The notes under the pieces: generated by a model | The model's input: only the letters and a program-made list of their open reading frames with translations | Told to the model about the DNA's origin: nothing | Databases searched by the model: none | In this document: positions 35,663-44,633 of the stretch, one piece after another | How positions within the stretch are numbered: the first letter of the stretch is position 1 | Layout: the number at the start of each line of letters is the position of its first letter | Origin: Streptomyces sp. NBRC 110028 | GTDB taxonomy: Bacteria; Actinomycetota; Actinomycetes; Streptomycetales; Streptomycetaceae | Length of the DNA stretch: 64,000 bases | Direction: 5' to 3' | NCBI RefSeq assembly: GCF_001417735.1 | Contig: NZ_BBUZ01000026.1 | Coordinates: 248,001 to 312,000 of the forward strand | Made by a program: the position numbers and the translations under genes

Positions 35663-36691
35663 TCAGCGGGTGGGCGAGGGCGACATGTCGGCGGCCTGCC
35701 GCAGCGCCTCGATCATGCTACCGGCGTCGGCCTTTCCGGTACCGGCGATGTCGAACGCGGTGCCGTGGTCGACGGAGGTACGGATGACCGGGAGGCCGAC
35801 GGTGAGGTTGACCCCGGCCTCCAGCCCCAGCACCTTGACCGGGCCGTGCCCCTGGTCGTGGTACATGGCCACGATCAGGTCGTAGTCGCCGCGCCCGGCC
35901 AGGAAGAAGGCGGTGTCGGCGGGGAGCGGCCCGCGGGCGTCGATGCCGTCCCGCCGCAGCACCTCCAGCGCGGGGACGATCTTCTCCTCCTCCTCGCCGT
36001 AGCCGAACAGCCCGTTCTCCCCGGCGTGCGGATTGATGCCGCACACTCCGATCACCGGCTGCGGGGTACCGGCGCGGACCATCGCGTCGTGGCCGCGGCG
36101 CACGGTGCGTTCGACCAGACCCGGCTCGATCTTGTTGACGGCGTCGATGAGCCCGATGTGGGTGGTGACGTGGATGACCTTCACCGTCGGGGTGGCCAGC
36201 ATCATCGACACCTCCTCGACACCGGTGAGATGGGCCAGCAGCTCGGTGTGGCCGGGGAAGACGTGCCCGCCCGCGTGCAGGGCCTCCTTGTTCAGCGGCG
36301 CCGTGCAGATGCCCTGCACCTCGCCGTCCATGGCGAGCCGGGCGGCCGCCCGTACGTACTGGTACGCGGCGTCCCCGGCGACCGGGGACAGCTCGCCCCA
36401 GGGAAGGTCGGCGGGGAGCAGCCCGAGGTCGATGACGTTGAGCCGGTCCGGGGTGAACTCGGCCTCGGCGGGCGCGCCGACGGTGACGATCTCGCACGCG
36501 ATGCCGCGCAGCCGGGCCGCCTGCCGCAGCCGCTCCGCGTCCCCGATGACCACCGGGCGGCAGCGCCGCAGGGTCTCCGGGGCGAGCAGGGCGGGGACGA
36601 TCACCTCGGGCCCGATGCCCGCGCCGTCGCCCATGGTCACCGCGATGAGCGGGAGCGGGCCGGCGGCGTCGAGGTTGGTGGGTGCGTTCAT
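35663..36691 (-). CDS. pdxA2: PdxA2-type 4-phospho-D-threonate/erythronate dehydrogenase
   Basis: A 342-residue PdxA family protein. Motifs: GDGAGIGPEV (19-28), metal-binding His in GHVFPGHTELLAHLTG and HDQGHGPVKVLG. Next to a four-carbon acid-sugar kinase, the family member oxidises and decarboxylates 4-phospho-threonate/erythronate to dihydroxyacetone phosphate rather than serving vitamin B6 synthesis. Its ATG overlaps the kinase stop by 4 bp, so the two are co-translated. Confidence 0.87.
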   Translation of the reverse strand: MNAPTNLDAAGPLPLIAVTMGDGAGIGPEVIVPALLAPETLRRCRPVVIGDAERLRQAARLRGIACEIVTVGAPAEAEFTPDRLNVIDLGLLPADLPWGELSPVAGDAAYQYVRAAARLAMDGEVQGICTAPLNKEALHAGGHVFPGHTELLAHLTGVEEVSMMLATPTVKVIHVTTHIGLIDAVNKIEPGLVERTVRRGHDAMVRAGTPQPVIGVCGINPHAGENGLFGYGEEEEKIVPALEVLRRDGIDARGPLPADTAFFLAGRGDYDLIVAMYHDQGHGPVKVLGLEAGVNLTVGLPVIRTSVDHGTAFDIAGTGKADAGSMIEALRQAADMSPSPTR

Positions 36692-38091
36692 GAGGTGACC
36701 TTCCGTTCGGTCGAGTGGGGGCGCAGCGCCCGGACGATGTGACGCAGGGAATCGGGATCGCCGAAGCTGCCCGGGCGGGTCACGACGGATCGCCCGTCGG
36801 GAGTGCGGAGGTGTACGGCGCCGTGATGCACCTGCCCGACGGGGTCGAGCCGGGTGACCGCGAGCGCGTCCAGGACCCGGCGTGCGGTCTCCCCGCCGGT
36901 CAGGACGAGATCGACGGCGCCGCCGTGGGTGGTGAGAGTGCCGGCGACGGTGCGGGCCAGCCCGCGCACCAGATGCCGGGCGGGTACGGGGGTGGTGTCG
37001 ATGACCTCCGCCGCGACGGCCGTCGCGGGGTCTACCGCGCCGCGTGGCGGACCGGCGGCCGGGGCGATGGTGACGACCGTGACGGGGGCCGTCAGCGGGG
37101 GCAGTGCGGCCGCGGGCGGCACCGACAGCAGGCCGACCAGGTCGAGCGCGACATGTACGGCCCCGTCGGCGACCAGGCGGCGCACCTGCTCGACGGCGCC
37201 CGGCTCGGCCGTACCGACGACGACCAGCACGGGCCGGTCGGCGGCCTCCGTGGCTTCGGCCCGCAGCGCGGTTGCCGCGCGCGGCGCCGCGTTCGCCGTC
37301 CCGGGGCGCGCCGCGATGTCCGGCCGCGCCGCGGTATCGGCCCGCGCCGGGCGCGCGTCACCGCCCGCCGTGGAGGGCAGGCCCGCCAGGTGGCGGCCGA
37401 GGGCCGTCGCCAGCCCGCCGGTGCCGGCCAGGTGCGGCCGCGGGTGCTCGGCGAGGGAGGCCTCGACGATCGCGTCCAGGTCGGCGTCCGTCTCGGCGTC
37501 GCAGACCGCGATCCGTCCCGCCGCCACCGCGGCTCGCAGGGCGGTCGCCAGGGTGTGGCGCGAGGCACGTACGGTCGCGAGGGGGACGAGCGCGGTGGGC
37601 AGTCCGCCCAGCGCGTCGGCCACCGAGGACGGCGGGGCCGTGGCCTCGGCGCGCCAGGCCGCGCTCTCGTGCAGCGGCACCCCGCCGATGTGCACCACGC
37701 CCGCGCGCACCACGCGCCCGGCGACCGGCAGGGCGGGGGCGACGACCACGCCCGCCCCGTCCCCGGCCAGCGCGGCGACCTCGGCGGCGACATTGCCGCG
37801 CAGCAGTGAGTCGATCTTCTTCAGGACCAGGGTGCCGCCCGCGGCCGTCCCTTCCAGCGCGCCGCGGACCGCGGCGGCCGCGTCCTCGGCCGGGCAGTGC
37901 CGCGAGTCGAGGTCCAGCACGGTCACGGTGTGCGCGTCCGCCGCGGATATCTGCTCGGGACGCGTGCCATCGGGCCCAAGAAGCAGCACCCGACTGCGCG
38001 TTGTGCGCGAATTCAGCCCGGCGGCCGTCTCGGCGGCACCGGACAGGTCGTCCGCGACGGCCAGCACGCTCCGGACGGGCGGCAACTCCAC
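36688..38091 (-). CDS. dtnK: Four-carbon acid-sugar kinase (DUF1537, DtnK/OtnK type)
   Basis: A 467-residue kinase. The N-terminal substrate domain begins VLAVADDLSGAAETAAG (9-25, DDLTGA-type motif) and contains KKIDSLLRGN; the C-terminal nucleotide domain carries LVLTGGETARRVLDAL. It phosphorylates a C4 acid such as D-threonate on O4. Long Ala-rich insertion (about 240-275). GTG 38091 with AAGGAGG five bases upstream. First gene of the operon with pdxA2 and the DeoR gene. Confidence 0.87.
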   Translation of the reverse strand: MELPPVRSVLAVADDLSGAAETAAGLNSRTTRSRVLLLGPDGTRPEQISAADAHTVTVLDLDSRHCPAEDAAAAVRGALEGTAAGGTLVLKKIDSLLRGNVAAEVAALAGDGAGVVVAPALPVAGRVVRAGVVHIGGVPLHESAAWRAEATAPPSSVADALGGLPTALVPLATVRASRHTLATALRAAVAAGRIAVCDAETDADLDAIVEASLAEHPRPHLAGTGGLATALGRHLAGLPSTAGGDARPARADTAARPDIAARPGTANAAPRAATALRAEATEAADRPVLVVVGTAEPGAVEQVRRLVADGAVHVALDLVGLLSVPPAAALPPLTAPVTVVTIAPAAGPPRGAVDPATAVAAEVIDTTPVPARHLVRGLARTVAGTLTTHGGAVDLVLTGGETARRVLDALAVTRLDPVGQVHHGAVHLRTPDGRSVVTRPGSFGDPDSLRHIVRALRPHSTERKVTS

Positions 38092-38123
38092 CAGTACCTC
38101 CTTGAATGGCCATGACAGGGGGA

Positions 38124-38153
38124 GTGATCAGACGTGATCGGATGTGATCAGGC
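38124..38153. repeat. Three 10-bp direct repeats upstream of dtnK
   Basis: GTGATC occurs at 38124, 38134 and 38144, each within a 10-bp unit (GTGATCAGAC, GTGATCGGAT, GTGATCAGGC), 33-62 bp before the dtnK start. Exact helical phasing in a divergent promoter region makes it a likely operator for the DeoR protein. Confidence 0.65.
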
Positions 38154-38335
38154 GACGGACACGCTGTCTCCGTGGTCTCGATGATGACACACGTTGCGCG
38201 AACCGCGCGAGAGGTATTGCGTAAAGCGCGCAGTCATGTCACGGTGACCGCCGCGACACCTTGACCCGTCAGGACCTCGGTCCGAGCGGGTCGAGCGAGC
38301 CGGTCGCTCGCCTCAGAACCGCCGAGAGGTCACCG

Positions 38336-39940
38336 ATGACCCGTATCCCCCAAGACCCGGCCAGCAGTGGTCCGGACGTCCGCGGTCCGGACATCAGCCG
38401 CCGGGCCATGCTCCGCCTCGGAGCGGGCGCCTCCGCAGGTCTCGCCCTCGCCCCGCTCGCCGGGTGCGCGGGCCCCACCGGTGGCCCCGGCCCCGGTGCG
38501 ATCAGCCTGGGGCTGAACCGTTCCCTGGTCAGCCTCGACAACAAGCTCAACCAATTCGACGCCGCCGTCACGGTGCAGCGCGCGGTCCGCCAGGGCCTGA
38601 CCCGGATGGGCAAGGGGCTCCTGCCGGAGCTGGTGCTCGCCGACCGGTTCGAGATGACCGAGCCCACCCGCTGGACCGTGCGGCTGCGGGACGGGGTGCG
38701 CTACTCCGACGGCAGCCCGGTCACCGTCAAGGACGTGGCGACCGCGCTGAAGATGTACTGGGGCGTCAACGGCTCGTTCATCATCGGGCTCTTCCCCGAG
38801 CGGCCCGCCCTCGAACCGGTGGACGAGCGCACCTTCTACCTGCACACCAAGCGCCCGGTCCCCATCCTCGACCAGCTGATGGCCAACATCCTCATCAGCC
38901 CGGCCGCCAAGAACCGGCCCGAGGAGCTGTCCGGCGGCGCCGGCTCCGGCCCGTACGTGGTCACCTCGGCGAACTCCGGCACCGGCGAATACGCGCTCGC
39001 CGTCAACCACCGCTACTGGGGGCGCCGCCCCGCCACCCCACAGGTGCGGGTCCGCTTCGTCCCCGAGGAGTCCAGCCGCGTGGTGGCCCTGCGCAGCGGC
39101 GAGCTGGACGTCATCGACACCATCACCCCCGACTCGGCCGAGCAGCTGCGCGGACTGCCCGGGGTGCGTCTGGACCGCACCACCGGCACCCGCGTCAACC
39201 AGCTGTTCTTCAACTTCCGCAAGCCGCGCGGCCATCCGCTCGCCGATCCGCGGGTGCGCGAGGCGCTGAGCTACGCCATCGACGGCACATCCCTGGTCGA
39301 CGACGTGCTCACCGGCTCCGCCCAGCAGGCCGAGGGCGTGGTCCCGCTCGCGCTCAAGGGCGCGATACGCACCGGCCGCTACGTCCACGATCCCGGCAAG
39401 GCGCGCAAACAACTCGCCGCGCTCGGCCACCGCGACCTCAAGGTGAAGATCATCTGGGAGTCCGGGGAGTTCCCCGGCGACACCTCGGTGATGGAAGCCG
39501 TCCTGGAGATGCTGCGCTCCGTCGGAGTCCGCGCGACCCTCCAGCAGTTCGAGCCCGGCGGCGACATCCAGCAGTGGCGGCAGGGCCGCCGCGGCGACTG
39601 GGACGTCCTCGGCAACGGCTTCTCCGTCCCCACCGGGCACGCCAGCACCAGCCTCCAGGGCATGTACGGCGGCACCCCGGAGAAGGAGAAGACCCGCGAC
39701 ACCTACCAGGGCTACGTCTTCCCGGAGATCGCCGGCCGGCTGGCCGACGCCTCCGCCGAAACCGATGAGAAGACCCGGAACGCCAAGCTCGCCGCCGTCC
39801 AGAAGGAGATCTGGAACACCCGCCCCTGCCTGTGGGCCTTCGTCCCCGATGTGGTGCTGGCCCGCCGCTCCCGGGTCCGGGACGTGAGGCTGCTGCAGCT
39901 CAACTCCTACGACCTCGCCGCCGTGCGCCTGGAGGGCTGA
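38336..39940 (+). CDS. ABC transporter substrate-binding lipoprotein (peptide/oligosaccharide family 5)
   Basis: A 534-residue SBP_bac_5 protein. Twin-arginine-like signal SRRAMLRLGAG and lipobox LAGC (Cys44) direct it to the outer face of the membrane. Family features: LRDGVRYSDGSPVTVKDV and LNQLFFNFRKP-type strands, and PRVREALSYAID. GAGAGG lies six bases before ATG 38336. First gene of a five-gene importer. Family 5 proteins bind peptides but also oligosaccharides and opines; the locus favours a glycan-type ligand. Confidence 0.92.
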   Translation: MTRIPQDPASSGPDVRGPDISRRAMLRLGAGASAGLALAPLAGCAGPTGGPGPGAISLGLNRSLVSLDNKLNQFDAAVTVQRAVRQGLTRMGKGLLPELVLADRFEMTEPTRWTVRLRDGVRYSDGSPVTVKDVATALKMYWGVNGSFIIGLFPERPALEPVDERTFYLHTKRPVPILDQLMANILISPAAKNRPEELSGGAGSGPYVVTSANSGTGEYALAVNHRYWGRRPATPQVRVRFVPEESSRVVALRSGELDVIDTITPDSAEQLRGLPGVRLDRTTGTRVNQLFFNFRKPRGHPLADPRVREALSYAIDGTSLVDDVLTGSAQQAEGVVPLALKGAIRTGRYVHDPGKARKQLAALGHRDLKVKIIWESGEFPGDTSVMEAVLEMLRSVGVRATLQQFEPGGDIQQWRQGRRGDWDVLGNGFSVPTGHASTSLQGMYGGTPEKEKTRDTYQGYVFPEIAGRLADASAETDEKTRNAKLAAVQKEIWNTRPCLWAFVPDVVLARRSRVRDVRLLQLNSYDLAAVRLEG

Positions 39941-39943
39941 GCC

Positions 39944-40873
39944 GTGCCGCGCTATCTGATACGCCGCCTTGGCCAGAGCGTCCTGACCATCTTCCTGACC
40001 CTCTCCACCGTCTTCGTCCTGGTGCGCATGGCACCCGGCGACCCGGCCGCCGCCCTGGCCGGGCCCAATCCCAGCAGTGCGGACCTCGCCCGGATCCGTG
40101 AACAGTTCGGGCTGGATAAGAGCCTGCTCACCCAGTACGGCGTCTTCCTGCGCGATCTGTTCACCGGCGACCTCGGGACCAGTTACTCCTTCCACGCCCC
40201 CGCCTTCGACGTGGTGTTCGACCGGGTCCCGTACACCATCACCCTCGCCCTCTCCGCGATCCTGCTCACCACCGTGGTCGCCGTGCCGCTGGGCGTGTGG
40301 ATGGCCCGCCGCGCCGACACCAAGCGCGAGATCGGCGCCAATGTGCTGACCATCGCCGGACAGTCCATGCCGGACTTCTGGATCGGGGTCATGCTGCTGA
40401 CCGTCTTCGCCGTGGTGATGCCGGTGATGCCCGCCTCCGGCTTCACCACCTGGAGCGGCCTGGTGCTGCCCACGGTCACCGTGGCCACCCTGCAGATGGC
40501 GCTCATCTCCCGGCTGGTGCGGCGCGAGATGGTCGCGGCCCTCGGCTCGCCGTACGTCACCACCGCCCGCTCCCGCGGTGTCTCCGAGCGCGCCCTGACC
40601 TGGCGTTACGCCATGGGCAACTCCGCCATCCCGGTGCTCACCGCGCTCGGCACCCGGTTCGCCGCGATGCTCAACGGCGTCGTGGTGGTCGAGGTGGTCT
40701 TCGGCTGGCCCGGCGTCGGCTCGCTGGTCGTCCGCGCCCTGGAGACCCGCGACTACCCGCTGATCCAGGCGACCGTGCTGGTCACCGCCGCGCTGGCGGT
40801 CCTCGTCCAACTCCTCATCGACCTGGCCTACCCGCTGCTCGATCCGCGGGTACGCCTGGGAAAGGCGGCCTGA
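39944..40873 (+). CDS. ABC transporter permease (DppB-like)
   Basis: A 309-residue permease with six membrane helices and the family EAA-type loop YVTTARSRGVSERALTWRYAM (about 204-224). It starts three bases after the binding-protein gene. Pairs with the next permease to form the membrane channel. Confidence 0.93.
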   Translation: MPRYLIRRLGQSVLTIFLTLSTVFVLVRMAPGDPAAALAGPNPSSADLARIREQFGLDKSLLTQYGVFLRDLFTGDLGTSYSFHAPAFDVVFDRVPYTITLALSAILLTTVVAVPLGVWMARRADTKREIGANVLTIAGQSMPDFWIGVMLLTVFAVVMPVMPASGFTTWSGLVLPTVTVATLQMALISRLVRREMVAALGSPYVTTARSRGVSERALTWRYAMGNSAIPVLTALGTRFAAMLNGVVVVEVVFGWPGVGSLVVRALETRDYPLIQATVLVTAALAVLVQLLIDLAYPLLDPRVRLGKAA

Positions 40874-40876
40874 GAG

Positions 40877-41821
40877 ATGAAAGGCGCTCTCGAACCCCCG
40901 GCCCCCACCGGCTCCCCGGCCCCCGCCGAGGCCCCGCCCGCGCCCCGCCCCAGCCGGGTCACCGCCCGCGACCTGTCCCGCGCGGCCGCCACCCGGCGCC
41001 ACCGCGGCGCGAGCCTCAAGCTCTGGGCGGGCGCGGTGTGCACCCTGCTGGTGGTGGTGCCCGTCGCCCTCGCGCAGGTGCTGCCGCTGTCCGGCGCGAA
41101 CGACCAGGACCTGTCCCGGCGCCGGCTCCCCCCGCTGACCGACGGCCATCTCTTCGGCACCGACCAGCTCGGCCGCGACCTGCTCTCCCGGGTGCTGCAC
41201 GGCGGCCAGGTGTCCCTGTCGATCGGTGTGCTCGCCGTCCTCGTCTCCGGTCTCATCGGCATCGTCGCGGGCGCGGCCGCCGGATACTTCGGCCGCTGGG
41301 TGGACGCCATCGTCTCCCGGCTGCTGGAGGCGCAGATGTCGCTGCCACTGCTGATGATGCTGCTGCTCGTCGTCGCCCTGTTCGGCCCGTCCGTCACCGT
41401 CATCACCTGCGTGATCGCCATCGCCCAGTGGCCCGAGGTGGCCCGGCTGACCCGCTCGCTGGTGCTGGTCGAACGCGAGAAACCGTACGTGGCCGCCGCC
41501 CGGGTGCTGGGGCTGCGCCAGATCGCCATCCTGGCCCGCCACATCATCCCCAACATCGTGCGCCAGGCGTCCCTCGTCGTCCTGCTGCTGCTCGCCCAGG
41601 CCGTCCTGCTGGAGAGCGCGCTCAGCTACCTCGGCGCCGGACCCCAGCGGCCGTTCGCCACCTGGGGACGCATCATCTCCGACGGCCAGGACTACATCAC
41701 CACCTCCTGGTGGCTGGTGACCCTGCCCGGCCTCGTCATCGCCCTGCTGGTGGTCGGGGTCAACCTGCTGGGCGACGGGCTGCGCGACCGTACCCGCCGA
41801 CGTACGACGGAGGGCTCCTGA
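40877..41821 (+). CDS. ABC transporter permease (DppC-like)
   Basis: A 314-residue permease. Signature FGTDQLGRDLLSRVLHGGQ (about 93-111) and the EAA loop YVAAARVLGLRQIAILARHI (about 207-226) place it in the DppC family. The N-terminal 50 residues are a Pro-rich cytosolic tail. The stop shares its A with the ATG of the next gene (TGATG). Confidence 0.93.
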   Translation: MKGALEPPAPTGSPAPAEAPPAPRPSRVTARDLSRAAATRRHRGASLKLWAGAVCTLLVVVPVALAQVLPLSGANDQDLSRRRLPPLTDGHLFGTDQLGRDLLSRVLHGGQVSLSIGVLAVLVSGLIGIVAGAAAGYFGRWVDAIVSRLLEAQMSLPLLMMLLLVVALFGPSVTVITCVIAIAQWPEVARLTRSLVLVEREKPYVAAARVLGLRQIAILARHIIPNIVRQASLVVLLLLAQAVLLESALSYLGAGPQRPFATWGRIISDGQDYITTSWWLVTLPGLVIALLVVGVNLLGDGLRDRTRRRTTEGS

Positions 41822-42672
41822 TGAGCGACCGACAAGCCCCGCTGCTGGAGGTCGAGGACCTGCAGATCGAGCTGATCACCGACGGCGGCGTGGTCCGCGC
41901 GGTCGACGGCGTCGGTTTCACCCTCGCCGCGGGCGAGACCGTGACCCTCATCGGCGAGTCCGGCTCCGGCAAGTCCACCACCGCGATGGGCCTGCTGCGG
42001 CTGCTGCCCGAGGGGCTGGCCGTGCTCTCCGGCACCGCCCGCGTCCGGGGCGTCGACGTCATCGCCGACCCCCGGGCGGCCCGCCGGATCCGCGGCCGCG
42101 GCGTCTCCCTCATCCCGCAGGACCCGATGACCGCGCTCAGCCCGGTGCACACGATCGGCCGCCAGCTCGGCGAGGCGCTGCGGATCCGCCACCCGGAGCT
42201 GTCCCGCGCCGATGCCCGCGCCAAGGGCATCGAACTGCTCGGCCGGGTACGGATCCCCCGCCCCGAGACCCGGTGGGGCGCCTACCCCCACCAGTTCTCC
42301 GGCGGCATGCTGCAGCGCGTCCTCATCGCCATCGCGCTCGCTGCCGAACCCGAGCTGCTGGTCGCCGACGAGCCGACCTCGGCGCTCGACGTCACCGTCC
42401 AGGCCGGCGTCCTCGACCTCCTGATGGAGCTCCAGGAACGCACCGGCATCGGCATCCTCATGATCACCCACGACCTGGGCGTCGCCCGGCTGGTCTCCGA
42501 CCGCATCCACGTCATGCGCGGCGGCCGGTTCGTGGAATCCGGCCCCGTCGAACAGATCGTGGAACACCCCGCCGAGCAGTACACCCGCGATCTGCTCGCC
42601 GCCGTCCCCACCCTCGGCCCCTGGGACGAGACCCCCGCCCTCCCCGCCGCCGTCCCCGAGGAGGCGCTGTGA
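41821..42672 (+). CDS. ABC transporter ATP-binding protein (DppD-like)
   Basis: A 283-residue ATPase: Walker A GESGSGKSTT (44-53), signature FSGGMLQRV, Walker B LLVADEPTSALD and H-loop ITHDLGV. It lacks the C-terminal iron-sulfur-type tail of some DppD proteins. The start overlaps the previous stop by one base and its own stop overlaps the next GTG. Confidence 0.93.
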   Translation: MSDRQAPLLEVEDLQIELITDGGVVRAVDGVGFTLAAGETVTLIGESGSGKSTTAMGLLRLLPEGLAVLSGTARVRGVDVIADPRAARRIRGRGVSLIPQDPMTALSPVHTIGRQLGEALRIRHPELSRADARAKGIELLGRVRIPRPETRWGAYPHQFSGGMLQRVLIAIALAAEPELLVADEPTSALDVTVQAGVLDLLMELQERTGIGILMITHDLGVARLVSDRIHVMRGGRFVESGPVEQIVEHPAEQYTRDLLAAVPTLGPWDETPALPAAVPEEAL

Positions 42673-43541
42673 CCACACCCCTGCTGGCCGTCGAGGACCT
42701 GGTGGTCGAATACCCGGTCCCGGGCGGCGTGTTCCGCGCCGTGGACGGCGTCGGCTTCACCGTCGCGCCCGGCGGCGCGCTCGCCATCGTCGGCGAGTCC
42801 GGCTGCGGCAAGTCCACCATCGCCCGCTCCCTGGTCCGGCTGCTGCGCCCCACCGAGGGACGCATCCTGCTCGACGGCACCGACATCGCGTCGCTGCCCG
42901 AGCGGCGGCTGCGGCCGCTGCGGCGCCGGGTGCAGATGGTCTTCCAGGACCCGTACGGCTCACTGGACCCCCATCTGACCGCCGAGGAGATCGTGGCCGA
43001 GCCGCTGCGGCTGGCGGGCACGCGGTCCGCCGCCGAGCGCGGCCGCCGGGCCGCCCAGCTGATCGACCAGGTGGGCCTGCCCTCCAGCGCCCTCCAGCGG
43101 CGCCCCGCCGAGTTCTCCGGCGGCCAGCGCCAGCGGATCGGCATCGCCCGCGCCCTGGCCAGCGGGCCCGAGCTGCTGGTCTGCGACGAGGCCACGTCCG
43201 CGCTGGACGTCTCCGTACAGGCCCAGGTGCTCCAGCTGCTGCGCGAACTCCAGGCCGAACAGAACCTCGCCTACATCGTCATCTCCCACAACCTCGGAGT
43301 GGTCCGCGAGATCAGCTCCGAGGTGGTGGTGATGCGCGGCGGGCGGATCGTCGAATCGGGACCGACCGCGGACGTGCTCGCCGCGCCCGCCCAGCCGTAC
43401 ACCAGGGCGCTGCGGCGCGCCGCGCTCGACCCGGCGACGATGCGGGGGCGCAAACCGCGGGCCCTGGTGTCCGCGATCGCCACCGACCGTGATCATGATC
43501 GTGACCAGGACTCCCACCAGGAATCAGGAGCACCGCAGTGA
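42669..43541 (+). CDS. ABC transporter ATP-binding protein (DppF-like)
   Basis: A 290-residue ATPase: Walker A GESGCGKST, QMVFQDPYGSLDP (DppF-type Q-loop), signature FSGGQRQRI, Walker B LLVCDEATSALD, ISHNLGV. The C-terminus is a His/Asp-rich tail. GTGA overlap at both ends, so the importer and the following oxidoreductase are one transcription unit. Confidence 0.93.
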   Translation: MTTPLLAVEDLVVEYPVPGGVFRAVDGVGFTVAPGGALAIVGESGCGKSTIARSLVRLLRPTEGRILLDGTDIASLPERRLRPLRRRVQMVFQDPYGSLDPHLTAEEIVAEPLRLAGTRSAAERGRRAAQLIDQVGLPSSALQRRPAEFSGGQRQRIGIARALASGPELLVCDEATSALDVSVQAQVLQLLRELQAEQNLAYIVISHNLGVVREISSEVVVMRGGRIVESGPTADVLAAPAQPYTRALRRAALDPATMRGRKPRALVSAIATDRDHDRDQDSHQESGAPQ

Positions 43542-44557
43542 ACGCGCACGCGCAGACCGACACCACCTCCCAGGCGTCGCCCCGCGGGGTGACCCTGCCC
43601 GGGTCCCCCGTGCCGCTGTCCCGGCTGGTGCTGGGCACCATGACCTTCGGTGACACGGTGGACCGGGAGGGTGCCGCGGCGATGCTGGACGCCGCGCTCG
43701 ACGCCGGGGTGACGGGCGTGGACACCGCCAACGCCTATGTCGGGGGCGTCACCGAGACCATCCTCGCCGAGCTGCTGCCCGGCCGCCGCGACCGGATCGT
43801 CCTCGCCACCAAGGCCGGGATGCCGCACGCCGACGCCGGTGAGCACTCCCCGCTGTCCGCGCGCGGCATGCGCGCGGCCCTCGAGGGCAGCCTCCGCCGC
43901 CTCGGCACCGACCACGTCGACCTGTTCTACCTCCACCAGCCCGACCGCGCGGCGCCGCTGGAGGAGACGCTGAGCACCGTCGCCGAGTTCGTCGCCGAGG
44001 GCAAGATCCGCGCACTCGGCGTCTCCAACTACGCTGCCTGGCAGATCGCCGAGCTGACCCACACCGCCGACCGGGTCGGCGCCCCGCGCCCGGTGGTGGC
44101 GCAGCAGCTGTACAACCTGCTGGCCCGGCGCATCGAGGAGGAGTACCGGGAGTACGCGGCCACCAGCGGTCTGCGCACGATGGTCTACAACCCGCTCGGC
44201 GGCGGCCTGCTGACGGGGCGTCACGTCTTTGAGGAGACCCCCGAGTCCGGCCGCTTCGGCGACTCCAAGCTCGCCGCGATGTACCGGCAGCGCTACTGGG
44301 ACCCCCGGCTCTTCGAGGCCGTCCGTGACCTGGGGCGCATCGCGGATGAGGCGTCCCTCCCGCTGACGGACCTGTCGCTGCGCTGGCTGCTGGGCCGCGA
44401 CGGGGTGGACGCCCTGCTGCTGGGCGGCTCCCGGATCGAGCACCTGCGGGCCAACCTGGCGGCCGCGGCCGAGGGGCCGTTGCCGGCGGACGTGGTGGCG
44501 GCGTGCGACGAGGTGGGCGCCCGGCTGAGGGGCCCGATGCCCCCGTACAACCGCTGA
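43538..44557 (+). CDS. Aldo/keto reductase
   Basis: A 339-residue (alpha/beta)8 NADPH-dependent oxidoreductase. Catalytic tetrad: Asp and Tyr in GVDTANAYVGG, Lys in LATKAG, His in FYLHQPD. It starts inside the stop of the ABC ATPase gene, tying it to the importer; it probably reduces or oxidises a sugar carbonyl after uptake (inference). Confidence 0.9.
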   Translation: MNAHAQTDTTSQASPRGVTLPGSPVPLSRLVLGTMTFGDTVDREGAAAMLDAALDAGVTGVDTANAYVGGVTETILAELLPGRRDRIVLATKAGMPHADAGEHSPLSARGMRAALEGSLRRLGTDHVDLFYLHQPDRAAPLEETLSTVAEFVAEGKIRALGVSNYAAWQIAELTHTADRVGAPRPVVAQQLYNLLARRIEEEYREYAATSGLRTMVYNPLGGGLLTGRHVFEETPESGRFGDSKLAAMYRQRYWDPRLFEAVRDLGRIADEASLPLTDLSLRWLLGRDGVDALLLGGSRIEHLRANLAAAAEGPLPADVVAACDEVGARLRGPMPPYNR

Positions 44558-44633
44558 CCACCGCCAACCGCTGACCACCGCGTTCGAGCCGAAGACCCGC
44601 GTACCCACCGCACACCCCGAGGAGCCCGGCGCC

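Noticed and set aside
38330..41542. 1070-codon open frame on the minus strand
   Set aside because: Antisense to the ABC importer genes, which have clear motifs and tight coupling.
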